Shown one piece after another: positions 23,094 through 34,748 of a stretch of 64,000 nucleotides of DNA. Positions within the stretch are counted from its first letter, which is position 1, and every line of letters starts with the position of its first letter. The position numbers were made by a program, and so were the translations under genes. A model generated the notes under the pieces. The model was given only the letters and a program-made list of their open reading frames with translations. It searched no databases and was not told the origin of the DNA. Origin of the DNA: Bimuria novae-zelandiae CBS 107.79 (taxonomy: Eukaryota > Ascomycota > Dothideomycetes > Pleosporales > Didymosphaeriaceae). Location: the NCBI GenBank assembly GCA_010015655.1, contig ML976687.1:163936-227935 (forward strand), given 5' to 3'.

Positions 23094-26000
23094 TCACGCC
23101 TCAACAGCCTGACTCCGCGGTCCGGTGAGGTGAGCTCGGGACTCTTCTTCATCGGTGGAAGCACGCCGCCCTCGCTCCTCAATCCGATTTGGTGATGGTT
23201 TCTGCGGCTCCTCCACAATCTCACTCATCGGCGATCCTGGCTCGGCATCGCTCTCGTGCTCTTCCAAGGACTGCTTGTAACGGCTGGGTGTGATTGTTTG
23301 TGAGGAGACGTGGCGCTGTTTGAGAGTTACAGGGGACGGTAGCTCCATAACGTCGTCGCCTTCCCTGGCTGCTACCAAAGCAACCGCCACCGCGGTACCG
23401 TCACTGATCACACTTCCGTCCTTCTCATCAGCCGAGCTGGCCTCCTGCATGGCCTCTTGCGCTTGCTTCCGAATCTTACCCAAGCGCTCTTCCGCCGGCG
23501 TGTCGTGCCAATCAGGGCCAAACTGAATGACGGAAGCCTTCTTCCCATGAACTGTGAAGCTTCCGTGGGTGCGCGCCAACCCTTCGTTCTCCGAATCATT
23601 GCTCATGATCGTCGACGCGGAGTCTCTCGCTTTGTGACCACGGCGTTGGGAAGAGTTGCTATGAGGATCGCGGAGCGTGCGGTGAAGGCTTCGGCGGACC
23701 TTGGATCGCGACTCTGGAGATCCAGCCAGGGCGGCAGGAGACTCGTCGACCTCTGATTCGGAGTCGTGCCCCAGAGCCACACCATCCAAGGAGGGTATAT
23801 CTGGTGTCCTGGGTTCCTGTTTCTCTCGGTCGGCTGTCAGAGGTGGCGTGGTGTAGCCGGCATCAGAAGCTTCATCTGAGCTGACTGCGATACTATCGGC
23901 AGTAGACACCGATGGGCGGTGATCATGAGGAGCAAGTTTAGGCGACTGAGCCATCGAACTGGCCAGCGAGGGCCTGTGTGCCAACATGCGCGGACTCAAC
24001 GAAATTGGAGGGAGGGTGTAGGGAATAGGCGGTTGGTTGGGGCTAGAGCGGGTAGTCTCTGGTGGTGTTTTGAACAGCTCCTCCCCACCGAAATCAGTGT
24101 CCCGTGATGACTTCGTGCCTGGTCGAGCAGATGCTGGCGAAAGAGGAGGTTTGCTGGTGTTGGTAAGCGAGCTCGTCTTCGAACTGAGCCGTGCTAGACT
24201 GCCTATCTTCGCAGTTCTTGAAAGAGGTTGAGTCGATGCCTGTGAGGTGGATGTAGCGCGCTCGCTTTGTACTGGAGCCCCTAGCTGTGTGTGCTTCTCG
24301 TCTTCGAGCACCTGGGCCAAAATGTCTCGATGGCACTTCATGCGCCAAATCTCGATCCGAGACCACTTCAACTTTGCTGATAACCGACCTGCCGCATGTA
24401 TGACAAGATCGCGCGTCTTGGGTTGCACAGGTGCAAGGATCTGCAGGTGCCGAGCGTCTCTCAAGCGAGCTTCTAGTTGCTTGATGGACTCTGTGAGTCG
24501 CTCCTCGGATTGGGAAATACGAGTTTGCATGAGGTCTCTGCGCGCTTGTCGCATTTGTTGCTGCAAGTCCTTGTCAATGGCTCCACTGCGATGTTCGACG
24601 TCTCCAGTCGGTGAAGAGAGGGTCTTCGCCGAAGCCGATGATTCACCTCGTCGTATTGCCCGATTCCGCTGGCCTTCGTAGAGATCGCCCTGCAAGCCGC
24701 GCGGCCTCACGCCTAGCGTCTCATGGGCAGCGGTATAGTTGAGCATGGCTAACCAATCGTTCAGATCCTTTTCACTATCCGCGAGAAAGGTTTCTTCGCC
24801 CACTCTCGAAAACATGACGAAAGAATTCTTGTGCCGCTTGTACGTGTTGTCGACAAGTGCCACGGCGCCATCCATCGGAATCATGTGGTCTTGCTTGAAC
24901 TCCTGCAAAGGTGGTTGAAAACGGACCGGACTGACGTCGCCTTGCTTCTCGTGCTGCTCGTGCTGATGCATCAGGTTCTTCGCCCAGCTGGAATTTCGAA
25001 ACAGGGACAGGCCTGAACGAGTCAAGATGGCACCCCACTCTTGCCAGGGAGACCGTGTCTTCTTGCGCTTATTATCCTTCCTCCACAACACACCAACCTT
25101 TGTGACGGGCATCTCAACGATCCCAACCGAACTCTCCTGCGGATTGTCCTGGCTATTTTGCGACATGAAGGCTTCGGGCCGGGAACGAGAGGAGACGATT
25201 TGGATGATTCCGAATCTCGAAAAAGATCTCCAGAGCATTTTTGTATCGAGGGTAGGTGCGGTTCCGAGGTAGTTATACGGGTCATCTAGATTCATCACGT
25301 CTTTGATATTGGGCCGAAGTACGTCCAATTTGCCTTCAAAGATTAGTGTATATGGATCGATGGGTTCGCGAGCGGCTTTCTTTGCTGGATCGTTTATAGA
25401 GTTCATAGGACCTTTCAAGACTGCGGTCCGTTTACTTCGCTTCGAAGAAATGGTTTTCAGATCAACGTCGTCGTCAATATGGATGAAGGGGGTATACACA
25501 ATGTTGTCGTAAAAGCATCCAAGCACATCTTCAGATACACCCTCGGTAGCCGAATTTTTGATGTAGTCGTTCCTTTGCATTTTCCTCTTATTGTTTTTGT
25601 TGAAGAAGTCAGTATGTAAGATTACGATGGAGAAGGAAATGAAGTAGGCTTTGTCTACACGCAGTTAGTTATCGAGATTTAGAAATGGCAGCAAAGTACA
25701 AACCAGGGTTGATATATATCCCAGGGTTGCATTCATGGTATCGATCGGAAAAGCCTTGAAGAACGCGATCAATCTGTTGTGTCTCCTTGGGCAGTTCCAC
25801 CTGCATTAGCAACTTCCGGATGGCCATGTCTATCGGGTCTCCAAAGAAGGCGAACTTGCGCATGTAGCTCCGTAGCACGGCAAGGAGAAAAGGATCTTCG
25901 GTTTTGGTCAAGTAGCTAGCGATGGCACTCTTCCCAATATTGTTTTCTTCCATGCGCTCCAAGTAGTGACCTGGCGTCTCACCTTCTTCTCGTTCCGGCA

Positions 26001-27532
26001 TGGCCAAAGCTTCCCGACTGATGTTCATGGAGTTTCCGTGCGACGTGAGACCTGGAGTTCCTACGCCACCGTGAGCAGGCGAACCGTGACGAGGCGAATG
26101 CGGTTCGGAATTCTGACGGAATCTTGAACTGAGCCCAAACAGATTACTGATGCTGCTCCTCCCTGCCGTCGACATGGAATTTCGCCCATTGGTACCATAC
26201 GGCGGTGTGGGCGGTGGATCGTCGTCAGACATGCCGCCGAGCGAGCCGAAAGTGGAAGCTCGACCACGCATACCTAGCCGATTTGGTCGGGGCGCATTCG
26301 GCGACGAGCGAACAGATTGTATGGATCTTTGGGAGTCGTTGCGAAACAGTGGACCTGGTTGGGGTGAGGCCAGATTCATGTTTGCAGCGGTGATGGCCAC
26401 TTGCGATGGAGAAGGCATCGGCGATGTTCGCGATCCGTTTTCCAGGTCATGGCGGTGGTGAATGGCAGTCAACGGGGGGCTCTCGGCGCCGGGGGAGTGA
26501 TGGGCGGAGGAGTTGCTGAGGCCGCTAGTCGAGGCGCGTGGGGTTGCGGGGGCGGTATCCGGGAACTCGGGAGGGGTGATTTTCATAGGGAGAGGGAATA
26601 AGGATGGGCGCTGCTTTTTCCGTCCGAATCCGAAGCGGGCGGCGTTGAGCTTCCTGTCGTGGCGCGGCTTGGGCGTGTTTTCAAACGAGACGTGGCCGGT
26701 CGAGCTGCCGTCGGATCGGGATGAGTCGGACTGGCGTGGAACAGGAAGGGACAGCGAAGACGTGCCTTCCGCGCCTCCCTCATGGGCGGATTCGGCAAGC
26801 GTGCCCGGGCGCTGACTGGTCGAAAACCGCCCCGGCTCCTCGAGCAAATCATCCCAACTCTTCATGAAACCAAACGCCGACCTCTTCACGTCTATGCTGC
26901 TCTTCTTGTCCACGGATCTGCGAAGGATGCCGGGCCGATCCACCGACGTCGGGTCGAACGAGCGCCTGCGCAAGCTGAACTGCTGCAGCCGCCCTCGCTT
27001 CTTGGGCGTCTGCTCCTCTTACTCCTCGGATATGACCATGGTAGGCGCGGTGGTGATGATAGCGGGCGCTGCAGCAACATTTTGTTAGTACTGGCCGCGA
27101 ATGAGGGGCGCCAGGGGTCAACATACTTCCTTGGGCATTCACGAGCAATGCGGGCACGGGCGGCGCGTCGTCTGCAGCTTGGGCTTGTTCCTTTGCGCGG
27201 GCGGACAATTGGGAGTCGGAAGCGTGGCGGAAGCGCATCAGACTGAAGCGACGGGTCAAGGGCGTGTGTTCCTGCAGGGGCGGCGTAGGTGGGCGATTCT
27301 CCATGGCGTCGTCGTTGGCTGCCCATGATTCCCACTTGTCCTTGGCGTGGCTGCTCGACTGCGGGCGCGCGCCGCCATCCTCAGAGGCAGCATGACGAGT
27401 GTCGGCCAGGTACTCTGCCGACTTGTTCAGACGTTCCTTGTCGCCTCGCCTGAAGAGACCACCGGGATCGAGGGTGCTGCGGCGCTTGAGGTCCTTCTCG
27501 CTACGGCCGGGTCGGAGGGGCCGCAGAGGCAT
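23094..27532 (-). CDS. Sec7-domain Arf guanine-nucleotide exchange factor with PH domain (SYT1-like)
   Basis: Exons 27532-27127, 27068-25704 and 25654-23094 total about 1443 codons. The introns are GTATGT...CTGCAG (58 bp) and GTTTGT...GTGTAG (49 bp). The long Ser/Pro-rich N-terminus is followed by a Sec7 domain at about residues 498-680. It includes IASYLTKTEDPFLLAVLRSY and the catalytic glutamate near residue 564 in VELPKETQQIDR, and it continues across the second intron (YINP|DKAYFISFSIVILHTDFF). A PH domain follows at about 775-910 (PWQEWGAILTRSGLSLFRN), then a helical segment and a disordered tail. The protein activates Arf GTPases on Golgi/endosome membranes. Oddity: with the first acceptor as given, TAA at 27021-27019 lies in frame. 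An acceptor at 27018 would skip it and keep the frame. Confidence 0.88.
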
Positions 27533-27941
27533 TGCTGGAGCAGCGCTAGCAGCTCATGTACGCAGGCGATGGCCGTGCAGTGCTGGACATGGCACGCAGT
27601 TTCTTGCGGTTTCTTGCAGTTTCTTGCAGCGGGAGTCGAGGGAGACGGAAGACGGTGGGGTGCGGTGCAGTCAGGCTGATGCCCGGGGATCAGTCCGCGA
27701 TGGATTCAGCTCGCTCAGGGCAGACTAAGCGGCGCGGGCGGATCGCAGCCGGGCGCGATGAACGGGAATCACGGCCTAGATTGTGGTGCAATGGGCACGC
27801 AATTATGGGGGACTTGAGAGGCTCCTCACGGTGCGGAGAGCAAGCTGATGCGTCGCTGCGGGCCAGGTGAACAGCGCCGCGCTGTTCCAAGTGCCTGGGC
27901 TGCCAAGCTAGTGGATTAATTAGGTGCATATATCCTACATT
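27533..27941. promoter_or_regulatory. upstream region of the Arf-GEF
   Basis: GC-rich sequence with TTTCTTGC repeats near 27600-27630 (three close copies). It forms part of the divergent intergenic region between the GEF and ECM14. Confidence 0.4.
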
Positions 27942-28110
27942 CATACACACCACCATACACACCATACACACCACCATACACACCATACACACCATACACA
28001 CCATACACACCATACACACCATACACCATACACACCATACACACCATACACACCATACATACCATACACACCATACACACCATACACCATACACACCATA
28101 CACACCATAC
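27942..28110. repeat. CATACACAC-type microsatellite, about 170 bp
   Basis: Near-perfect repeats of CATACACAC and CATACACC run from 27942 to 28110. The translations on both strands (His/Thr and Val/Cys/Trp/Met runs) are artefacts of the repeat. It sits about 100 bp upstream of the ECM14 start. Confidence 0.97.
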
Positions 28111-28208
28111 AGGCACGCGACTGCACTTCACGAGCGTCGTCAGCCGGGCGCATTGTCGTCTAATTGTTCATTGCGTGTATTGTTCTTGTAATAATTTACT
28201 CTTTCACC

Positions 28209-29914
28209 ATGCGCCAGCCGGCATTCACCGTGCTGAGCCTGCTGCTCCTCTGCCCATCCCTCATCGCCGCCGCCCCGCACGAGTCGCTGCGGTACGACGG
28301 CAAACCAAGCACAGGCAGCTACACCCCGCGCTCATGGCGGAGGCTCTCAGACGCAATAATTAGGAGGATATGGCGTCTTCCGGAGATGCAAAAGAGCTTG
28401 AGTACCGAGGAACCGGCAGTGAAAGGCCCCGGTCGCGACCTGCTGGCGCGTTATGGCAACGACCTGGTTTTGCGCTTCACCATCACCACCGCTGAGGAAG
28501 CATCAGCCCTCGCCGAGGCAGCAGATATACTCTTCCTAGACGTATGGGAATTCAATTCAGATTGGGTCGACATCAGGATAGCAAAGGACGTAGTATGTCT
28601 TCGTCCCTGCCCTAAATGGCTGCCTAGTTCACTCTCCAGGTCCCTTCCCTGCTCGGCCTCCTCCCACAATCGCTCCACACCGCACACGTGCCACTCATGC
28701 AAGATCTCGACCTTGCCCAAGCCGTCTTCTCTTCCTACCCCTCGCCCTCCGCTACCGAGTCCCACCATGACGACCATTCGTATACACCGAATCTCCGACC
28801 CGCACCGCCGCCGGGGGGCAAAGGCCACCCCTTCTTCCAAGACTACCAACCACTCTCCGTAATAAAGCCTTGGATGAGTCTCATGGCCTCCATGTTCACC
28901 ACCCACGTGCGCCGCATCGATATCGGCGTCAGCTACCAAGGCCGAGACATCCCCGCTCTGCGCGTCGGCGTCCATCCCACCAACAGAGAAGCGACGCTTC
29001 TTCCTCGGAAGACGGTCTTGGTTGCCGGAGGCTCCCATGCCCGCGAATGGATATCCACTTCCACTGTAAATTACCTCGCCTGGACGCTCATCAATTCCTA
29101 CGGGAAAGACCGCGAAATCACCCGCCTGCTCGAACAATTCGATTTTGTCTTCGTCCCTACTCTCAACCCGGATGGCTATGTCTACAGCTGGGAGGTCGAC
29201 CGCTTGTGGCGCAAGAATCGGCAACCCACTTCTCTCCGTTTCTGCAAAGGCGTCGATCTCGACCGCACCTACGACTTCCACTGGGAAGGCGATGACAAGT
29301 CGACCAACCCGTGTTCCGAGTCTTTCCCCGGCGACACACCCTTCGGCGGCGTAGAGGCCAAACAGTTCACCGAATGGGCAAAAAATGAGACCGAGCATGG
29401 CGTCGAATTCGTCAGTTTCATCGATCTGCACAGCTACAGCCAGCAGATCCTGTACCCATACAGCTACACATGCGACGCGGAACCGCCCTCCATCGAAGAC
29501 CTCGAAGAGCTCGCCATGGGTCTGGGCAAAGCGATCCGAACGTCCAGAAAGGGACACGCGTATAAAGTCACATCCGCCTGCGAGGGTAATGTCGCTCTTT
29601 CCAAGGACGGGAAGAAGGTCTTCCCGCGCATCGAATCCGCCGGTGGCAGTGCGTTGGATTGGTTCTACCACGAGCTGGGCGTGAAGTTTTCGTTTCAGAT
29701 TAAGCTGCGCGACACTGGGTCTTATGGGTTTCTCCTGCCCAAGGATAATATTGTTCCTACCGGAGAGGAGATTCTGGATGCGGTGTTGTATTTGGGGAGG
29801 TTTATGTTGGGTGAGGTGGGGATGTTGGGGAAGGCGCCTAATAGGGAGGAGGTTGTGCTGAGGAAAGCGGATGAAGTGGAGGGGGAAGAGGGAGAGGACC
29901 AGGTTGAGCTTTGA
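28209..29914 (+). CDS. ECM14: inactive M14 metallocarboxypeptidase ECM14, 2 exons
   Basis: Exons 28209-28592 and 28640-29914 (intron 47 bp, GTATGT...CTCCAG) give 552 residues. I chose the ATG at 28209 because it starts a clear signal peptide ([22 protein letters not shown]); an upstream ATG at 28164 is less likely. An activation-peptide-like N-terminal region precedes the M14 domain. The zinc ligands are kept: His261 and Glu264 in [10 protein letters not shown], His392 in [10 protein letters not shown]. The general-base glutamate of active enzymes is Lys483 ([18 protein letters not shown]), and the NR pair is Asp-Arg (VDLDRTY). Both are typical of ECM14, a secretory-pathway pseudoenzyme linked to cell-wall function. 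Confidence 0.94.
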
Positions 29915-30180
29915 GCGCTTTTATAATATGTGTTTGGAGGGCGGGAATGAGGACTTTCGTTTGTATTGATACCACGCCGATTTTGTTGCAATACAGGCAT
30001 ATAGCAATGGGTTTTTTCTCAAGACACGCGTGCTTGGTTTTTTTTTTTTTTTTCTGTTGCGTGGTGTGATGGCGCTGGTGGATTAGCTGGGAGAACGCTC
30101 ACACATGTGCCCGTAAACAGCGCACCGGCCAGACGCCGGATCCGGATCCGATTCCTAGGGTCATCTCAAGAGCCTCCAGC
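29915..30180. terminator. ECM14 3' flank with a T-rich run
   Basis: Contains a T15-16 run at about 30037-30053. Nothing else is recognised before the repeat array. Confidence 0.35.
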
Positions 30181-30192
30181 ACCACCGCCGTC

Positions 30193-30271
30193 TATATAAC
30201 CCCCTCCGCTTCCCTCTCTGTCTTCCTCTCCTCACGCAACTCCCCGAGCTTTCGATGGCGGGGACTAAAAA
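30193..30271 (+). promoter_or_regulatory. promoter-like leader 1
   Basis: TATATAA at 30193, pyrimidine-rich CTCTCCTCAC at about 30226, GGGGACTAAAA at 30260-30270. Same order and spacing as the other leaders of the array. Confidence 0.5.
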
Positions 30272-30489
30272 GCGCATCACATGTGACCCATGTGCGGTCT
30301 ATAAAAAGTTGACCCGCCCGTACATGGAGACGTGTGGGAGAGTGGTGGGACTAAAAAACACGTAGAGTCACAACATAGCGTGTGGACCTGGAGCGGGGAC
30401 AAAAAAAAAAGAGCACCGCGAGGGTGAATGTGTGGTGCGGAGAGAAGAGCTGGGGGGACTTAAAAAGAAAAGAGAGATGTCTTTGATGG

Positions 30490-31045
30490 GGAGAGCAGTG
30501 GGAATAAAAACGCACGTTCATCCCTTTATGGGTCTGCTGCGCTGGCCTTGCCGCGGTCATGGAGTGCTTTTGATGGGGAGAAAGTTTGCGACATCCTGGT
30601 GCGGAGGGCCAGTGACGGGGGATAAAAAAAAAACCGAGTCGAGCAGTTCCATGGAGAGAGTACTAGGGATCGAAAGGACCTGCGTTGCTCGTGATGGGTG
30701 CTCCGCTTGAACCTTGTCGCAGTCATGGGGGGAAGGGGTGGGGGATTAAAAAATAAGGTCCAGCCCGTTCATGTAGAGAGACACTGGGAAGGAAAACACA
30801 CGCTCATTCCCTGATGGGTGCTGCGCTGGCCTTGCCGCGGTCATGGAGCCCCTTTGGTGGGAAGGAAATCTGCGATATCACCGGCGCGGAGGGCTGGTGA
30901 CGGGGGATTAACAACCAAGTCAAACGAATTATGGAGAGAGCACTGGGGAACAAAAACACACGTTGATCCCCTCATGGGTCGCTGCGCTCTTCCGCAGTCA
31001 TGGAGTCCCTTTGATGGGGACAAAGTCCGTGATGTCCACCAACAT
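30490..31045 (+). repeat. four degenerate tandem copies, unit about 115-165 bp
   Basis: Units begin with GAGAGCACTGGG-like sequence at about 30490, 30654, 30775 and 30932. Each contains TGGCCTTGCCGCGGTCATGG or a close variant and, mostly, GTGACGGGGGAT before an A-rich run. The second copy has an internal deletion. Confidence 0.8.
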
Positions 31046-31643
31046 CCAATGTTGCACATACGTGTGACATGTGCCTCGTCGAGCGGACGTGCGTAATCTC
31101 AACCCCTTGAGCACGGCGTGGTGTATAAAGCACACTCTTTTCTAGCTGTTAGATTCTTCCTTTACAACACTTCTAACCTAACGGGCTGACTAAAATTATG
31201 CAAGAAGCCAGCCATGTACTGTCTAAAACCGACGATGAAACGTTGGATAAGGTGGGTTGAAAGCAGTGTCACGGTGATCCATGTGCTGGCTCAAAACTAA
31301 CGGCAAAAGGTTCATGGAGGCGGGAGAGTGGAAGACTAAAAAACGACGGGCAGGCTGCATGTGCTGTCTCAAAAGCATTGTCACAGTGGCCTATGTGCTA
31401 TCTTAAAATCGGCGGTGTTGTCTTGCATGGAGCTGGGAGACTGGCGGACTAAAAAAAACCCGTCAGATTGGTGTCATGGGTGTGAGAGACTGGGGACTAG
31501 AAGTATTGCTGACCATGGTATATGTAAGACGTTCTTTCGGCGTGCTAGAACACATTGACTTCGAAGGCACGCGTTGAGGCAGTGCTGCGATGGCGGTGGC
31601 GTCCATCATCACCACGCAGTAATATTCCAGGCGCCCCCGCGCA

Positions 31644-31722
31644 TATATAAACCCTCTGGAAGAGCGAGCTTGAAGTTTTCTTCTTCACACAACTCCTCGC
31701 TTTCGTAGGTGGGGACTAAAAA
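31644..31722 (+). promoter_or_regulatory. promoter-like leader 3
   Basis: TATATAAA at 31644, TTCTTCACACAACTCC at 31681, GGGGACTAAAAAA at 31711-31723. This is the clearest instance of the recurring layout. Confidence 0.55.
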
Positions 31723-32045
31723 AGAGACGCGGAAGATCGAATGCGGTGTCCAACAAAATGCATTGGAACCATACCATGGGTTCGTGGAGGGCCTCGGGGC
31801 ACTAAAAGAGAACCAGATTAATGTCATGTGTGCTATGGAGGCTGGAGTGTGCGAAAGAACAAAATCGCTCAAATTGCTCTCCATATGTGGTGCGGCGGCG
31901 GAGAGCGTAGGGCTAAAATTTCGACGCAGGAAGTGTTATGTGTGGAACTGAGGGATCGGCGCACAATCATGATTGACGGTCCTGTGGACGGCAGGAAACG
32001 TGGTAATTACGCTTCATCACTGGACTGTCATGTGACTATACGGCG

Positions 32046-32116
32046 TATAAATCTCCCTCACTTTGCGTGGGTGTTGTTGCTTCTCCACACAATCTCCTAC
32101 ACCAGCGGGAATTAAA
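32046..32116 (+). promoter_or_regulatory. promoter-like leader 4
   Basis: TATAAA at 32046, TTCTCCACACAATCTCC at 32081, GGGAATTAAAAAG at about 32107. The final motif is a degenerate GACTAAAA. Confidence 0.5.
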
Positions 32117-32396
32117 AAGGGCGCGAATGATATGCATGTGCCGTCTAAAATCTAGACCAGATCTGGGCCATGTGGTGCGTTCGGCTGGACTGAGACCTAA
32201 TTCATGTGGGCGTGGAATTATGTCTGTCGCGTTGGAAGAGTGACTAAAATAAACCGCCCCCGATTTCGATGTGCGAGGGGAGATGTGTGCGGTAGGGCTT
32301 AAAATCATAAAATGCAGCATGATTTCGGGATGGGCGCCCAGCGAGTTCAAGCCAGAACTTCATCATCGAATAGTGGTGAAGATGCGGAGAAAATGG

Positions 32397-32471
32397 TATA
32401 TTAACAGCTTATTTCTCGCGTGGTTGAACTTCCTTCTTCACATGACAGACCTCGACGGAGGTGACTAAAAA
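32397..32471 (+). promoter_or_regulatory. promoter-like leader 5
   Basis: TATATTAA at 32397, CTTCTTCACATGAC at 32433, GGTGACTAAAAA at 32460-32471. Confidence 0.5.
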
Positions 32472-32599
32472 TGACAATGGAGTGCCATATGTGCCGTTTA
32501 AAAAGGACTGTACCAAGCGCCTATGGCGCTGCGGAGCGTGGGACTAAAAATAAACAAGCGAGTTTGATGTGCCTGTGTGGGATCTGGAACTAAAACACC

Positions 32600-33450
32600 A
32601 GGGCAGAATCAATGCGTGCAGCGGAGACGGATCTGGTCGTAGAGACACAAGATGATCACGGCAAGAAGGATGGATTAAAAGCAGTAGCTGTGAGATCAAT
32701 AGGCGTGCTATCTGATAAAGGTACCTCCCATGACTCACGATCATTCCAAATTTTATCAGGTATCTGGTTCAGAAAGGACTATTAGGGATTGCAGAATTTG
32801 ATGAAGTAGCGCTTCTCTTTATTCAAATGACGGTCTCCATCATCAATCAGTGATGGCAAGTTCGATCCAAGCTGCCGAATACGACCATTGTCTATACAAA
32901 ACTCTCAGGAGAAAATGTAATAGCGGGGGATTCGAGCTGAAAACCGGCCATTATATCACCCATCTGGGGGCACCGGCTCTTGACTCTGTGTCTTGCGATT
33001 GACGTTCACCCTAACTCGGGTTCGGGTAGCGTCCCTTCCAAATCGTAGCGTCGGATTTCTAACGTGGGCGCGTTATTGTTGAGCTCCGCTGGGTGGGGTA
33101 GCGTACCGAAGAAGCAGTCGAAACGGTGTAGAGGGTGCAGACACGTTGCGTGAATCATGGTAGTTAAGGTCGATATGCCGAAGCTGACAGTTGGAAGGCC
33201 CTGGGGTGATGGACGGGTAAGCACACTGTTACTGATAGTGGCCCTTCCGGATTATGATGGCATTATGAGCAAGCGCGACAGGGCGCCTTCTCGACCCTGT
33301 CACACTTCCAGCTTCTATCTGAAACTTCTCCCGCTATTCTAAATATTAGAGACACAGTTTGCATACGCCACGCCCAAGGAAGCAATGATACGAAAGTACA
33401 ATTGGTAGCTCATCACGTGATATGCCCTACGCTAGGAAAGGATTACATCA
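32600..33450. other. sparse part of the array, nothing recognisable
   Basis: The monomer motif is rare here and no coding frame, RNA or transposon motif was recognised. Confidence 0.3.
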
Positions 33451-34748
33451 ACAAAAGCGACTAAAACCCTTGAGTTTGGCTCACATGATTCAAATCTATA
33501 CAAGTTCCTCTGTTTTAATAGCTTCTCCCTCCACAGACCAGCGGCCTCCGGAAACGGACTAAAAAAGACTGCTATGCACAGTTCATGGAGTGTCTAAAAA
33601 GAATTCTCGCCCTCACAAATGCGGAGAAGCGGACAGGGAACTTTAAAGTATGCATGAACACGTATGTTTTAGCGGAGATACCAAAAACCGAGTAGAGAGG
33701 GACAATGCGTTCACGTTACGCCCGTTGGACGTTCATATATCAGTCACCAACTGCTCGGCCAGAGTTAACTTACACTTCATCGCTCTGCGAGGCGGGACTA
33801 AAAACAACTGGACCGGAATTCCTATGGCGCGTGCACAAAGAAGTGAAACCATAACAAATGGAGAAGAAGAGCGGAGATCCAAAACGACAAAGAGATGAAC
33901 TTATGCTCTGCGGAAGAAGCTTGCCCAAGTTCTTGAAAAATGTTCCATTTCAATCCCATGTTGACTCTTTGGAAGGACCAATAGAAAGCGAACATCAGAG
34001 AACGGTCCGCGGTCGAACTTCATCAAAGTCTACGGTATGGAACAACATGTCCACGAACTATCTCAAGACTCTCAAGCTTCGCAAGTGTTTGGCAAATGCG
34101 TCGAGCTAGATATTCGCTTGCAGTCTAAATCCTCGCCTGTCCTCGCTCTTCCTGCTTCTTCACAGCACTACCATTGAGAGGGTGACTAAAAAGAATCCAG
34201 GCTTGCTACATGAGGACCCTGCAAAAATGTTCCGCAATACAGACTTGTGGGAGGTCTAAAACGCAAGAGCGAGGCCTATCACGTGCTGTGTGAAGCCTGG
34301 AGTCTCAAATTCGTCACCCTCGGATACATGTCCCTTGCTTCCTCGAGCGGAAAATATAAAAAAAATAGTCACGCCAGTGGTATGCGGGGAAGGCTGGCGA
34401 CTTTGCTATAAAGAATTCTTGAATGTTCTTATGTTCTCGTCTCGCGCTGCGCACCCGGGGAAGTAGACTAAAAATGTATTGGCGAAGCCTGCATGTTGTT
34501 TTCGAAACTACGTGTAACCAGTTACATGCCGAAAGACCTGAAAAAGTTGTGATTCCAAAAAATCAAACAATTATGCGCGTCATGCACTCCGGTCGGAGAA
34601 CTAGAGAGGGTTAAAAATCTTCATTCGAAGCAGCAATATTTTCTGCTTGGGGGTGCTTCAAAACGCCCGTCGAGTGGAACGTAGCCCTCTATTGAAGAGA
34701 CGCTGGTTCAGGTCGGAAACTACACAGTTCGCAAACATGTCTCTTTTT

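Noticed and set aside
27924..28163. His/Thr and Val/Cys/Trp-rich proteins on both strands
   Set aside because: Pure translation of the CATACACAC microsatellite.
28451..29671. 406-codon minus-strand frame
   Set aside because: Antisense shadow of ECM14, whose M14 motifs are clear on the plus strand.
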